NCBI GenBank assembly: GCA_963749115.1
Contig: CAVVLP010000006.1
Coordinates: 32,160-96,159 of the forward strand
Reading direction: 5' to 3'
DNA from: SZUA-36 sp963749115
GTDB lineage: Bacteria > Pseudomonadota > Gammaproteobacteria > Xanthomonadales > SZUA-36
Length of the DNA: 64,000 nt
Part shown: positions 1 to 8,122 of the stretch, in pieces
Layout of the letters: each line of letters opens with the position of its first letter
Position numbering within the stretch: the stretch's first letter is position 1
Translations under genes and position numbers: made by a program
Notes under the pieces: model-generated
Told to the model about the DNA's origin: nothing
Databases searched by the model: none
What the model saw: the letters and a program-made list of their open reading frames with translations, nothing else

Positions 1-15
1 TCTGAAGTTAATGTA

Positions 16-21
16 TATAAT
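16..21 (+). promoter_or_regulatory. Possible -10 box of yccF
   Basis: A perfect TATAAT hexamer sits seven bases before the yccF start codon. If it is used, transcription would start at or next to the ATG and the mRNA would be nearly leaderless. The -35 region is cut off by the window edge, so this is only suggestive. Confidence 0.3.
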
Positions 22-27
22 CTGAGA

Positions 28-405
28 ATGTCATTTCTGCTCAATGTTCTTTGGTTTGTCTTCGGCGGGTTCCTTGTCACATTCGCCTATGTCTTTGGTG
101 GCGTTCTTTTATGTATCACCATTATTGGTATTCCATTCGGGATTCAGTGCTTTAAATTATCCATGTTGGGTCTGGCCCCGTTCGGTCACGAAATCCGTGA
201 AACCGAACCGCCCGGCGGTGCCATTTCCGTCATCATGAATGTCATCTGGATTATCCTGCCGGGTCTGGAACTGGCGTTACTGCATTTATTCCTGGCGGCA
301 TTTTTCGCTGTCACGATTATCGGCCTGCCGTTTGCGGCCCAACACCTCAAGATGACCCGGCTCGCAATTCTGCCGTTTGGTTTCCGTGTTGTTGAGGTTC
401 GTTAA
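28..405 (+). CDS. yccF: YccF domain inner membrane protein
   Basis: Small integral membrane protein of 125 residues in the YccF family, whose biochemical role is not established. The protein is an internal duplication. Each half has a hydrophobic segment, then a TIIGIPFG or TIIGLPFA motif and an LAPFG or ILPFG motif (residues about 31-54 and 94-118). This repeated pattern is the family signature. Roughly four membrane-spanning stretches are visible and there is no signal peptide. It stands alone, followed by more than 500 bases without a convincing gene. The ATG at 28 is the first start and gives the usual family length. Confidence 0.85.
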   Translation: MSFLLNVLWFVFGGFLVTFAYVFGGVLLCITIIGIPFGIQCFKLSMLGLAPFGHEIRETEPPGGAISVIMNVIWIILPGLELALLHLFLAAFFAVTIIGLPFAAQHLKMTRLAILPFGFRVVEVR

Positions 406-968
406 CAACTGTCTCTTTGTGACTTGATTCTGCCATTCACGTCAACTCCAGTATCCCGACGTCGGCCACTTCCTTACTTATGGTCCTGCGCACTCTCACC
501 GGAGGATGTGACTTATGCTTCCAATGATGAAACCCGTATCTTTCAGACACTTGATAACCGCCACCCTTGCTTGAACATTAATCACGTAATATCAGTTGTT
601 TACAAATTAATCAGATTTTATTCTCAGTTCGTTGATTTCGCTCGGAAAATATCAGCCCCTTAGTTGATCTAGGTCATTACAAGGGCAGAAGCCGAGGCGT
701 AGTGTTGGTTTCTAATTATAAAAATTGCTCGCAGAAAATCGGGTTTCCCAACACAGTCAGGGAAGGTGATTATCTTGAAAATTTCTGCAATTTTTCGCGA
801 CGAGAACGCCTACTTGCAAGACGGCTCTGGTGCGACTACCCACCCAAACCCTCTCACAGGTTTGGATTGCGTTCTTCTGCCGCCCTCAACACAACACCAA
901 CCTCACGAACCGGGCCGGCCTGTCAAGGTCAGCACCGCAGTTTTTCGTCACTTCAGAGGATCAATAAG
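406..968. other. Intergenic region upstream of the respiratory locus
   Basis: No convincing gene is seen. Short open frames at 424-663 and in the stretch 702-968 have low-complexity, non-protein-like translations and no homology I recognise. The second is merely the open upstream extension of the regulator gene. The stretch holds an Fnr-like box at 664-677 and presumably the promoter of the 969-5451 operon. Confidence 0.6.
664..677 (+). promoter_or_regulatory. Fnr/Anr-like binding site
   Basis: TTGAT-CTAG-GTCAT. The first half is a perfect Fnr half-site (TTGAT) and the second keeps the TCA core of ATCAA with the correct four-base gap. A site differing at one position lies at 8246-8259 before the second cytochrome gene. 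It is about 290 bases upstream of the regulator start, so a long leader or a promoter close to the box is implied. Confidence 0.5.
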
Positions 969-2130
969 ATGATTGTAGCCCTAATCGTAATTATAACAAT
1001 CGTTGCGTTTGTCATTGTCGATTTTATCCTTCGCATTCTTCTGAAGAGAGCCAGCGAAAACCGTTTGAAGATAGAAAGAGAGCAAGCCCTGGATGAAGGA
1101 TTGAAGCTGGATGTGAGCGAAGAAGCGGCTTCGTTAAAGCGAGTGGAACTGGATAATCCGAAAGCCCGGATTCTGGCCGTGGATGATGAGGAAATCATCC
1201 TGAGCAGCTTTCGAAAAATACTCGTATTAGCAGGCTATAGCATCGATACAGTAGAAAAAGGCTCCGAGGCCCTGGGTCTGATTCGCAAAAACGATTACGA
1301 CTTTATTTTCACCGATCTGAAAATGCCGGAAATGGATGGGGTCGAGTTGACCAAGGCCGCAAGACACCTGCGTCCCGATATCGATATCATCGTCATCACC
1401 GGTTATGCATCGATCGAAACCGCCGTGGAAACAGTCAGTTTTGGCGCCATGGCCTATATAGAGAAACCGTTCACCGAAGACGAATTACTTGCCTTCGTCA
1501 AGAAAGCATTGATCAAACGCCAGGACAAACTGGAAAAAAACATGCGGCACAAGATCCGCCTGGTCAAACCGGGAACCCGCGAGTCCGACTCGAAATTCGA
1601 ACTCAACGTCCCCGCAGGTATCTTTATTTCCCCGCAGCACGCCTGGGCCAGGATTCTGTCGAACGGCGCTGTGCAAGTCGGCCTGGATGACCTGGTCAGA
1701 AAGGTGTTTGACAAGGTTGACCAGGTTGAACTGCCAGGATTGGCACAAGAAGGTCAACAAGGGCGACACCCTGTTCTCGATCGGGTACGGCGATTACAAC
1801 CTTGCAATTCCGGCTCCGCTTAGCGGCAAGGTCATTGCCGTTAACACCGAACACGCCGAACATCCCGAGTGGCTGGCGGTCAAGCCGTTCGAGCTGAGCT
1901 GGATGTGTCGCATCGAGCCTTCAGACCTCGCCGGCGAACTACCCAGTCTCAAGATCGGCCGTGATTCGGTGGATTGGTACCAGCAGGAAATCGATCGCTT
2001 CCACGAACTCGCCAGTGGCTTTACATCCGGTGATGACAAGGAAGAAGAGCAGCAACTCTCGGCGACGCAATATGTAGAGCTGCTGGACAGTTTTGCGAAA
2101 ACGTTCCGGCAAGCCGAAAACCCCGCTTGA
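969..2130 (+). CDS. Membrane-anchored response regulator with GcvH-like output (frameshifted)
   Basis: Response regulator of about 386 residues after correcting one frameshift. Residues 1-25 form a single transmembrane anchor, unusual for a regulator. The receiver domain spans about 67-182, with acidic pair D72/D73, phospho-acceptor D116 in FIFTDLKMP, and switch residues ITGYAS and EKPF. Residues about 222-335 form a GcvH/lipoyl-like domain (VELPGLAQKVNKGD, then APLSGKVIAVN). At the position of the lipoyl lysine of GcvH there is Asp, so lipoylation is not expected. No DNA-binding domain is present. The frame breaks near 1747; deleting one A of AA at 1747-1748 joins the two halves. Start ATG 969 follows AGAGGA. 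The paralogue at 7340 has the same architecture. Function is inferred, not known. Confidence 0.8.
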
Positions 2131-2168
2131 AGCAGGGCCTTTCCCAGATAAAATCTTGCGAGGCATTT

Positions 2169-3119
2169 ATGCGTAAACTTCATGTTCTCCTGGTCGTGCT
2201 TGCGGGCCTGATGTTCGGCATGACACAACTGGCGGTGGCCGCACCCGAACTCGTCGGCGCGCCGAAATGCAAAGCCTGTCACAGGGCCAAAACCGGTGAC
2301 CAGTGGCGAATCTGGACTGAATCCGCCCACGCCAGGGCCTTTGATACCCTGGCAAGCGAGAAATCCAAAAAAATCGCAGCCGATAAAGGGCTTGGCGATC
2401 CCCAACAAGAGCCCGCCTGTCTGAAATGTCATGCCACCAGGGCCAGCCTTGGCGGGGTTGTGGTAATTAACGAAAACGCGAACTACACAGACAACGAAGG
2501 TGTGGGCTGCGAAGCCTGTCACGGCCCCGGTTCCGACTATAAATCCAAAAAGGTCATGCTCGACCCCGAGGCTGCCAGGGCGGCCGGGTTGATCATGAAC
2601 ATCGGTTGCAGAAAGTGCCACAATGAAGAAAGCCCCACCTTCAAAGGCTTTGATTTCGAAGCGCGCTGGCTGGACATTGCACACCCGGTACCAGCGGAAA
2701 CTGCTGGGGAAGGTGAGGAAAGCCCAATGTTGGACGATGCCGGTAGCCTGCAGGAAATCCTGATTGAATCTTCAGTAGGGGATGTGATTTTCCCACACGA
2801 TTTCCATGTAACGGGCGTCAAAATGGAATGCGTGGAGTGTCACCACCAGATTCATGCCGTCGAGCTGGATACGCCTCATCCGGACTACCTGGAGTCTTCC
2901 TGGATAAGTTGCCAGGCTTGCCATAATCCAAAATCAGCAGCAGACCAGGTTTACTACCAATGTGGTGAGTGTCATCACACAAACCCGAACAACATCGCAG
3001 ATGAGACACTCAGTTCTAAAGTGGTTGTCCACAAGAGTTGCTGGAAATGCCATGACACCAGGACGGGTGTCGAGGCAAGCCAGGGATGTGTTTACTGTCA
3101 CGTAAAGGAAGAAAAGTAA
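2169..3119 (+). CDS. Periplasmic nonahaem cytochrome c
   Basis: Exported multihaem cytochrome c, 316 residues with a cleavable signal peptide (1-25, ending LAVAA). Nine CxxCH motifs are visible at residues 34, 84, 114, 147, 221, 248, 265, 291 and 307. The first four resemble a tetrahaem cytochrome c554-type domain. The last five, closely spaced and rich in extra histidines, resemble class III (c3/c7) cytochromes. It is probably the electron-accepting or -donating periplasmic subunit of a complex with the ferredoxin and NrfD-like proteins that follow at 24 bases and at a 4-base overlap. The start ATG 2169 follows GAGG and the leader begins there; an upstream TTG at 2127 would ruin the signal peptide. 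The redox partner is unknown. Confidence 0.9.
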   Translation: MRKLHVLLVVLAGLMFGMTQLAVAAPELVGAPKCKACHRAKTGDQWRIWTESAHARAFDTLASEKSKKIAADKGLGDPQQEPACLKCHATRASLGGVVVINENANYTDNEGVGCEACHGPGSDYKSKKVMLDPEAARAAGLIMNIGCRKCHNEESPTFKGFDFEARWLDIAHPVPAETAGEGEESPMLDDAGSLQEILIESSVGDVIFPHDFHVTGVKMECVECHHQIHAVELDTPHPDYLESSWISCQACHNPKSAADQVYYQCGECHHTNPNNIADETLSSKVVVHKSCWKCHDTRTGVEASQGCVYCHVKEEK

Positions 3120-3142
3120 CAAGGGCCGGTTAAGGAGACATA

Positions 3143-4042
3143 ATGGATAGACGAGGTTTTCTAAAAACATCACTGGTTGTCGGTGGAACCGCGTTGACAG
3201 GCAAGAAAGCACGCGCCCAGGAACAACACGATCCGGAAGAGTTTGTAGGTATTTTGGTAGACACCACACGCTGTATCGGCTGCCGGGCCTGTGAAGTTGC
3301 CTGTGGCGAAACCTGGGATATGCATGTACCCGACGTGCTCAATGACGGAGCGCTGGAAACGCACCGCAATACCGATGAGAATCAATATACCGTCGTCAAT
3401 AAATTCGAAACGGAAAAAGGCGATGTGTTTGTCAAGAAACAGTGTATGCATTGCTACCAGGCTGCCTGCGCGACCGCCTGCCCGACCGAGGCGATGAAGC
3501 AAATGAACGGTGGTCCGGTTGTCTGGAGGGGAAGCAAGTGTATTGGCTGCCGCTTCTGCATGATTTCCTGCCCGTTTGACATGCCAAAATTCGAGTATGA
3601 CGAATGGAACCCGAAACTGCAGAAATGCACCATGTGTTTCGAACGTCTGGAGGAGGGTCAAAAACCCGCCTGTGTCGAGGCCTGTCCTACCGATGCGCTG
3701 ATGTTTGGGTCGCGTCTGAAAAATCTCGAAATTGCCAGGCACAGAATTTACAGCTACCCGGATAAATATGTACACCATATCTACGGTGAGCACGAAGTTG
3801 GCGGAACCGGTTACATCTATCTGTCGGCCGTGCCGTTTGACCAGATAGGTTTCAGAACAGACCTCGGTAAACGACCCTACCCCGAGTATACAAAGGAATT
3901 CCTCTACGCCGTACCGATGATTCTTTTTGGTGTCCCTGCTTTTCTGCTGGGCCTCAATGCACTTGCGGGCAATAACACGCAAAGTGTGGATGCAGAGTTC
4001 GAAATTGACGTCAGCCCGGATAACGAGGGGGACAAACCATGA
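3143..4042 (+). CDS. Tat-exported four-cluster ferredoxin subunit (HybA/DsrO type)
   Basis: Iron-sulfur electron-transfer subunit of 299 residues. It begins with a twin-arginine signal (DRRGFLK) followed by a hydrophobic stretch, so it folds before export. Four cysteine groups typical of [4Fe-4S] ferredoxin subunits are visible: CIGCRACEVAC, CMHCYQAAC...CP, CIGCRFCMISCP and CTMCF...CVEACP. A C-terminal hydrophobic helix (about 257-277) anchors it to the membrane. In HybAB, DsrOP and related complexes this subunit passes electrons between the NrfD-type quinone-reactive subunit and a catalytic or cytochrome partner. Here the partner is probably the nonahaem cytochrome upstream. It overlaps the next gene by four bases. 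Confidence 0.9.
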   Translation: MDRRGFLKTSLVVGGTALTGKKARAQEQHDPEEFVGILVDTTRCIGCRACEVACGETWDMHVPDVLNDGALETHRNTDENQYTVVNKFETEKGDVFVKKQCMHCYQAACATACPTEAMKQMNGGPVVWRGSKCIGCRFCMISCPFDMPKFEYDEWNPKLQKCTMCFERLEEGQKPACVEACPTDALMFGSRLKNLEIARHRIYSYPDKYVHHIYGEHEVGGTGYIYLSAVPFDQIGFRTDLGKRPYPEYTKEFLYAVPMILFGVPAFLLGLNALAGNNTQSVDAEFEIDVSPDNEGDKP

Positions 4043-5250
4043 ATAGCAATACCCATGTCAGTAGTGCCCCCATTACGTCATTTGGTGACTTTTTTCGATT
4101 CTTGCTGCAGGAGTTGAAACCACGCGGGCCGTGGCTCACGCCTTTCAATATCATCTCGATCCCGGTGATCTTGACCGGACTGGTTATCCTGGTTTATCGC
4201 TTCAGATACGGTCTCGGTTCGGTGACTAACCTTTCGCAGGAAACCCCCTGGGGCCTGTGGATGGGGTTCGACGTTATCACGGGTGTGGCGCTCGCCGGCG
4301 GCGCTTATGTCATCACTTTCGTGGTGTACGTCATCGGTGACAAGCGATACGAATCCATCGTCCGCGCGACCGTCTTGAACGGCTTTCTCGCCTACTGCTT
4401 TTACGGCGGCGCACTGCTGATCGATCTCGGCCGGCCGTGGCAAGCCCCGAACCCATACATCGGCAACTCGTTCGGGTTCAGTTCCGTCCTGTTCCTGATC
4501 TGCTGGCATTTCCTGCTCTACATGGTCGCGGAATTCATCGAGTTCTCGCCGGTCATCGCGGAATGGCTGAACCTGGAAAAAGCCCGTAAATTCCTCAAGA
4601 ATCTGACACTCGTCACCGTTGTGCTTGGAATAACGCTGTCGATACTGCACCAGTCGGGCCTTGGGGCGCTGTTCCTCATGGCCAAGCCCAAGATTCACCC
4701 CCTGTGGTGGTCGGAATTCATCCCGATCCTGTTCTTCGTTTCCAGCATCTACGCTGGCCTGTGCATGATTATCATCGAAGGGACCGTCAGTCACAGGGTT
4801 TTTAGCCGCCTGATACCTGCTAAGCATCACAAAGAGTTTGACGGTATCGTGTTCGGCCTGGCCAAGGGCGCGGCCATCACAATGTTCGTTTATTACTTTT
4901 TCAAAGCACTGCTTTTCATTCACGACAAGCAGTGGGAAATGGTCGTCAATGAATGGGGTCTCTGGTACCTCGTGGAGGTGATAGGATTTGTACTGGTCCC
5001 GGCCCTGATGTTCGCCTTTGGCTTCAAGCACAAAAGTTTGAACATCGTCAAAATCGCGGCAATCATGGCGTTGTTGGGCATCATACTCAACCGGCTCAAT
5101 ATCTCCATTATCGCTTTCAACTGGTACGCGGATGTACATTATTTCCCGTCGTGGCAGGAAATAATCGTCACGCTGATGGTCATATTTGCTGAACTCTGGG
5201 TGTTCCGCTGGGTCGTCACGCGTTTGCCGGTTTTGAACGGAAAGCATTAG
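4039..5250 (+). CDS. NrfD/HybB-type quinone-interacting membrane subunit
   Basis: Polytopic membrane protein of 403 residues in the NrfD/PsrC superfamily, of the longer HybB/DsrP form with about ten transmembrane segments. Family-typical features include TPWGLWMGFDVITGVALAGG in the first half, LLIDLGRPW, and LHQSGLGALFLM in the middle. Known members exchange electrons with menaquinol or ubiquinol in the membrane. It completes a cytochrome / iron-sulfur / membrane module with the two preceding genes. A strong hairpin at 5262-5284 separates it from the small membrane protein that follows. The direction of electron flow cannot be read from sequence. Confidence 0.9.
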   Translation: MNSNTHVSSAPITSFGDFFRFLLQELKPRGPWLTPFNIISIPVILTGLVILVYRFRYGLGSVTNLSQETPWGLWMGFDVITGVALAGGAYVITFVVYVIGDKRYESIVRATVLNGFLAYCFYGGALLIDLGRPWQAPNPYIGNSFGFSSVLFLICWHFLLYMVAEFIEFSPVIAEWLNLEKARKFLKNLTLVTVVLGITLSILHQSGLGALFLMAKPKIHPLWWSEFIPILFFVSSIYAGLCMIIIEGTVSHRVFSRLIPAKHHKEFDGIVFGLAKGAAITMFVYYFFKALLFIHDKQWEMVVNEWGLWYLVEVIGFVLVPALMFAFGFKHKSLNIVKIAAIMALLGIILNRLNISIIAFNWYADVHYFPSWQEIIVTLMVIFAELWVFRWVVTRLPVLNGKH

Positions 5251-5261
5251 AATTAAGCCGT

Positions 5262-5284
5262 AACACACCGCGATGCGGTGCGTT
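5262..5284 (+). other. Mid-operon hairpin
   Basis: CACCGC-gat-GCGGTG with an extended AAC/GTT base, a compact stem with a three-base loop and no T-tract. It lies between the NrfD-like gene and the small membrane protein gene. It probably marks an mRNA stability or processing point rather than a terminator. Confidence 0.4.
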
Positions 5285-5310
5285 GCGGTCCACCCAAACA
5301 AGGAGCCGAA

Positions 5311-5451
5311 ATGGATTCGTTTACCTATGTAAATATCTTTGAAACGAAAGGCCTCGAGTACTTGCTTTTATTGTGTTTCTGGGCGCTGTTTGTCTACTTG
5401 ATCCGATACCTTTCACCATCGGATAAAAAGCGTAAAGATTCACATCGATAA
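5311..5451 (+). CDS. Small single-span membrane protein of the respiratory operon
   Basis: A 46-residue open frame starting with ATG at 5311, eight bases after a perfect AGGAG ribosome site. One transmembrane helix (about residues 15-33) is preceded by a short polar N-terminus containing FETKGLEYLL and followed by a basic tail (KKRKDSHR). It sits between the membrane subunit (ends 5250) and the sensor kinase (starts 5471). Its size and position fit an accessory subunit of the complex or a link between complex and kinase. I have the impression that similar short proteins with a TKG-EYLL start accompany GcvH-like proteins near cytochrome complexes elsewhere, but cannot verify it. No function is assigned. 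Confidence 0.7.
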   Translation: MDSFTYVNIFETKGLEYLLLLCFWALFVYLIRYLSPSDKKRKDSHR

Positions 5452-5470
5452 ACACCCTTTGGGGTGACTT

Positions 5471-7336
5471 ATGCTCAATAGCAAAATAGGCCTGAAACTG
5501 ACCTTCGGTGTCGTCCTGACACTGCTTGTCGTGATCAGCATTTTTGCCTATTTCAATATCCAGTCCGAAAACAAGACCCTGCTGATGGAAGTCGAGCGGC
5601 ACGCAACCCAGTTCAGCGATCACCTGAAGTCCGACATGGGCTATGACATGTTGCATAACGACCGGGTGCGAATCCAGGACAGCATCAGTCGAATCGGTGG
5701 CCAGGGAGCCATTGACGGCATCCGTGTCTTCAACAAGGATGGAGAGGTGATCTACTCGTCGATCCCGAAGGAGATCGGGAAGATGGTCACCATGCAGGCT
5801 ACCAGCTGTTACCGCTGTCACCTGACGGGCGAGCCGATTAAAAAATTGCAGAAGCAGGAACATATGCGGATCTTCCGCCCTGAACCCGACGGACCGCGGC
5901 TACTGGGTATTATCAACCCGGTTTACAACGAACCATCGTGCTGGACGTCAACCTGCCACGCACACCCCGAATCGCAGACCGTGCTCGGGGTACTGGACGT
6001 CACGATGCCACTGGACAAGGTTGATGAAAACATTCGCCGCAGCCAGATTGCAATCGTGGTTCTTGCTGTTAGTGTCATCATTCTCCTGAGCCTGATCATC
6101 GGTTTCCTGGTCCGCTGGTGGATCGACAGGCCAGTCCAGGATCTACTCAAGGCCACCAGGGAAGTGTCCGGTGGAAACCTCAACTACCGGGTCGAAGTAA
6201 AGAGGGAAGATGAGCTGGGAATGCTGGCCAAGTCTTTCAACAGCATGACCGATAACCTGGCGGAGGCACGGTTGCAGTTGTTCCAGTCAGACAAGCTCGC
6301 CTCCCTCGGTAGGCTGGCAGCAGGCGTGGCGCACGAAATCAACAACCCCCTGACCGCCGTACTCACCAACAGCTCATACCTGTTGAAGCGATCAGAAGGG
6401 CAACCGGAAATCAGCGACGACCTGCAGGTCATCGTTTCCGAAACCATCCGCTGCCGGGAGATCGTCAAGAGCCTGCTGGATTTTGCCCGCCAGACCGTGC
6501 CAAAGAAACGCATGGCCGATATCAACGAAATTATCCGGCGCGCCACAACCGTGGTCGAGAACCAGCTCTCCATGAAACAGGTAGACCTGCTCATGGAACT
6601 GGATCAAGCACTTCCGAAAGTGCGGGCCGACGCCAACCAGATTCAACAGGTTTTTATCAACCTGGTGGTCAACGCCTGCGATGCCATCGGAGAAGAAGGC
6701 GGCACGATAAAAATCACGAGCAAGGTGATCAGCCTGAGCCCGCAGGGAACCCTGCAGATCAAGCGCGCCCTGTGCCGGAAGCGGCATGACCTGGTCGACC
6801 GAAAGGTCCAGATCGACGCAAAACCCGCGATCAGCATGCGCTACCGCAAAAAGAAGCAGACCGGTCTTATCCATCTCAACCCCATGTATGGATCAACCAA
6901 ACATCGCCTGGGTGACATGCCCCCTCTCGAGGAAGGTGTTGACCTCATGTGCCCGGACTGCTCGGCTTCGCTCATCGCAGAGGGGGAGACCTGCCCGAAG
7001 TGCGGCGCACCGATCTATGCATTCGAGGTGCCTTTGAAAGGGATGGTTCAAGGTTGTTTACGGGAAGGCTGCGACTGGCATCACTGGGAGCAGGCCGAGT
7101 CTGCCTGGAATGACGAATACGTGGAGGTCCAGGTGATTGACAGTGGTTGCGGCATTCCCAAGTCGCAGATGGAGAAACTTTTTGAGCCGTTTACAACGAC
7201 CAAGGGACAAAAGGGAACCGGCCTGGGCCTGGCTGTTACATGGGGGATCATTGACAACCATAATGGTACGATCTCGGTTGACAGCGAAGTCGGTAAGGGC
7301 ACGACCTTCATCATCCGCATTCCGGTGGGAGCATAG
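5471..7336 (+). CDS. Sensor histidine kinase with periplasmic haem motifs and split ATPase domain
   Basis: Membrane sensor kinase of 621 residues. TM1 is about 11-31 and TM2 about 193-216. The periplasmic region between them carries CYRCH (113-117) and a CX4CH motif (C157-H163), so it probably binds one or two c-type haems and senses redox state or a gaseous ligand. A HAMP domain follows (about 217-270). The HisKA box holds the phospho-histidine H288 in AHEINNPLTAV. The ATPase has its N-box at NLVVNACDAI (397-406), but its G1 box DSGCGI is only at 557. In between is an insert of roughly 130 residues containing CPDC (494) and CPKC (508), a probable zinc ribbon, plus C529 and C534. F- and G2-boxes (FEPF, GTGLGL) are intact. 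The partner is probably the regulator three bases downstream. Confidence 0.88.
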   Translation: MLNSKIGLKLTFGVVLTLLVVISIFAYFNIQSENKTLLMEVERHATQFSDHLKSDMGYDMLHNDRVRIQDSISRIGGQGAIDGIRVFNKDGEVIYSSIPKEIGKMVTMQATSCYRCHLTGEPIKKLQKQEHMRIFRPEPDGPRLLGIINPVYNEPSCWTSTCHAHPESQTVLGVLDVTMPLDKVDENIRRSQIAIVVLAVSVIILLSLIIGFLVRWWIDRPVQDLLKATREVSGGNLNYRVEVKREDELGMLAKSFNSMTDNLAEARLQLFQSDKLASLGRLAAGVAHEINNPLTAVLTNSSYLLKRSEGQPEISDDLQVIVSETIRCREIVKSLLDFARQTVPKKRMADINEIIRRATTVVENQLSMKQVDLLMELDQALPKVRADANQIQQVFINLVVNACDAIGEEGGTIKITSKVISLSPQGTLQIKRALCRKRHDLVDRKVQIDAKPAISMRYRKKKQTGLIHLNPMYGSTKHRLGDMPPLEEGVDLMCPDCSASLIAEGETCPKCGAPIYAFEVPLKGMVQGCLREGCDWHHWEQAESAWNDEYVEVQVIDSGCGIPKSQMEKLFEPFTTTKGQKGTGLGLAVTWGIIDNHNGTISVDSEVGKGTTFIIRIPVGA

Positions 7337-7339
7337 ATC

Positions 7340-8122
7340 ATGTTGCAGGATATTCTCGTTATCGACGATGAACCGACCGTCACACAGGCCGTGGTGAAGA
7401 TTTGTGGCGCGGAAGGTATGACGGTATCCGCCGCCGGCCATGCTTCTGAAGCCTTGCGGAACCTGGAGGAAAGTGAATTTCACCTGATGCTCTGCGACAT
7501 CATGATGCCGGAACTCAATGGCTTCCAGTTCCTCGAAGAACTTGCCCGCAGGGGTATCCGCACGCCCGTTGTCATGATGACCGGATACTCCACGGTTGAA
7601 AACGCGGTCAGGAGCCTGACCTCGACAGGTGCGGTGGACTATATACCAAAACCGTTTACCGCCGATGAATTGCTCACGGTGGTTGGACGCAGCCTCCGTT
7701 GTGGCATGTTGCTGGACGAAGCGGAGTCAGCCGGTCTGCCGGGCAGTGGCGCCATGAGTTTCGTCCCCCCACCTGCACATTATCACCGCCTGGGTTATGC
7801 CAGCTGGGTCCTGATGGAGGATAAGGGCACTGCAAAAATCGGAGTGAGTGACCTGTTCCTGAAGGCGATGGAAGGAATCGAAGAAATCGAACTTTCACCA
7901 CTGGGCGAAGACCTCTTGCAGGGGGTGACCTGTGCTGAAGCGATTTCTCCGGACGGGTCGAAACACAGCATCATGTGCCCGTTGAGCGGCAGTGTGCTCG
8001 AAGTGAATCAAAATGCACTGTCAGATCCTTCGCTGGTGGAGAGGGACCCCTATTTCAGGGGCTGGTTATACCGGGTTCTGCCAACTAATCCGAAAAGTGA
8101 TTTGCAGTGGCTCAGTCTATGA
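7340..8122 (+). CDS. Response regulator with GcvH-like output domain
   Basis: Soluble regulator of 260 residues. The receiver (about 3-120) has D9/D10, phospho-acceptor D53 in LCDIMMPELNG, TGYS and PKPF. Residues about 145-250 are a GcvH-like fold: YASWVLMEDKGTAKIGVSD, then CPLSGSVLEVN, then a PYFRGWLYRV tail that matches the end of GcvH. The residue aligning with the lipoyl lysine is Gly, so it should not be lipoylated. There is no helix-turn-helix. The gene starts three bases after the kinase stop and is certainly its partner by context. It is a shorter, unanchored paralogue of the regulator at 969. Its target is probably a protein, not DNA (inference). Confidence 0.88.
   Translation: MLQDILVIDDEPTVTQAVVKICGAEGMTVSAAGHASEALRNLEESEFHLMLCDIMMPELNGFQFLEELARRGIRTPVVMMTGYSTVENAVRSLTSTGAVDYIPKPFTADELLTVVGRSLRCGMLLDEAESAGLPGSGAMSFVPPPAHYHRLGYASWVLMEDKGTAKIGVSDLFLKAMEGIEEIELSPLGEDLLQGVTCAEAISPDGSKHSIMCPLSGSVLEVNQNALSDPSLVERDPYFRGWLYRVLPTNPKSDLQWLSL

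Noticed and set aside
702..968. Upstream extension of the first response regulator
   Set aside because: Open by chance; the translation has no homology and the transmembrane start at ATG 969 with its ribosome site is the natural beginning.
969..2130. Glycine cleavage H protein
   Set aside because: The GcvH-like part is fused to a receiver domain, lacks the lipoyl lysine, and no gcvP or gcvT gene is near.
1794..2684. Long minus-strand open frame across the regulator and nonahaem cytochrome genes
   Set aside because: Antisense shadow of two well-supported plus-strand genes; the translation shows no family features.
4078..5301. 407-codon minus-strand open frame opposite the NrfD-like gene
   Set aside because: Shadow frame; the plus strand encodes a clear NrfD-type protein and the antisense product is unusually rich in charged residues and His.
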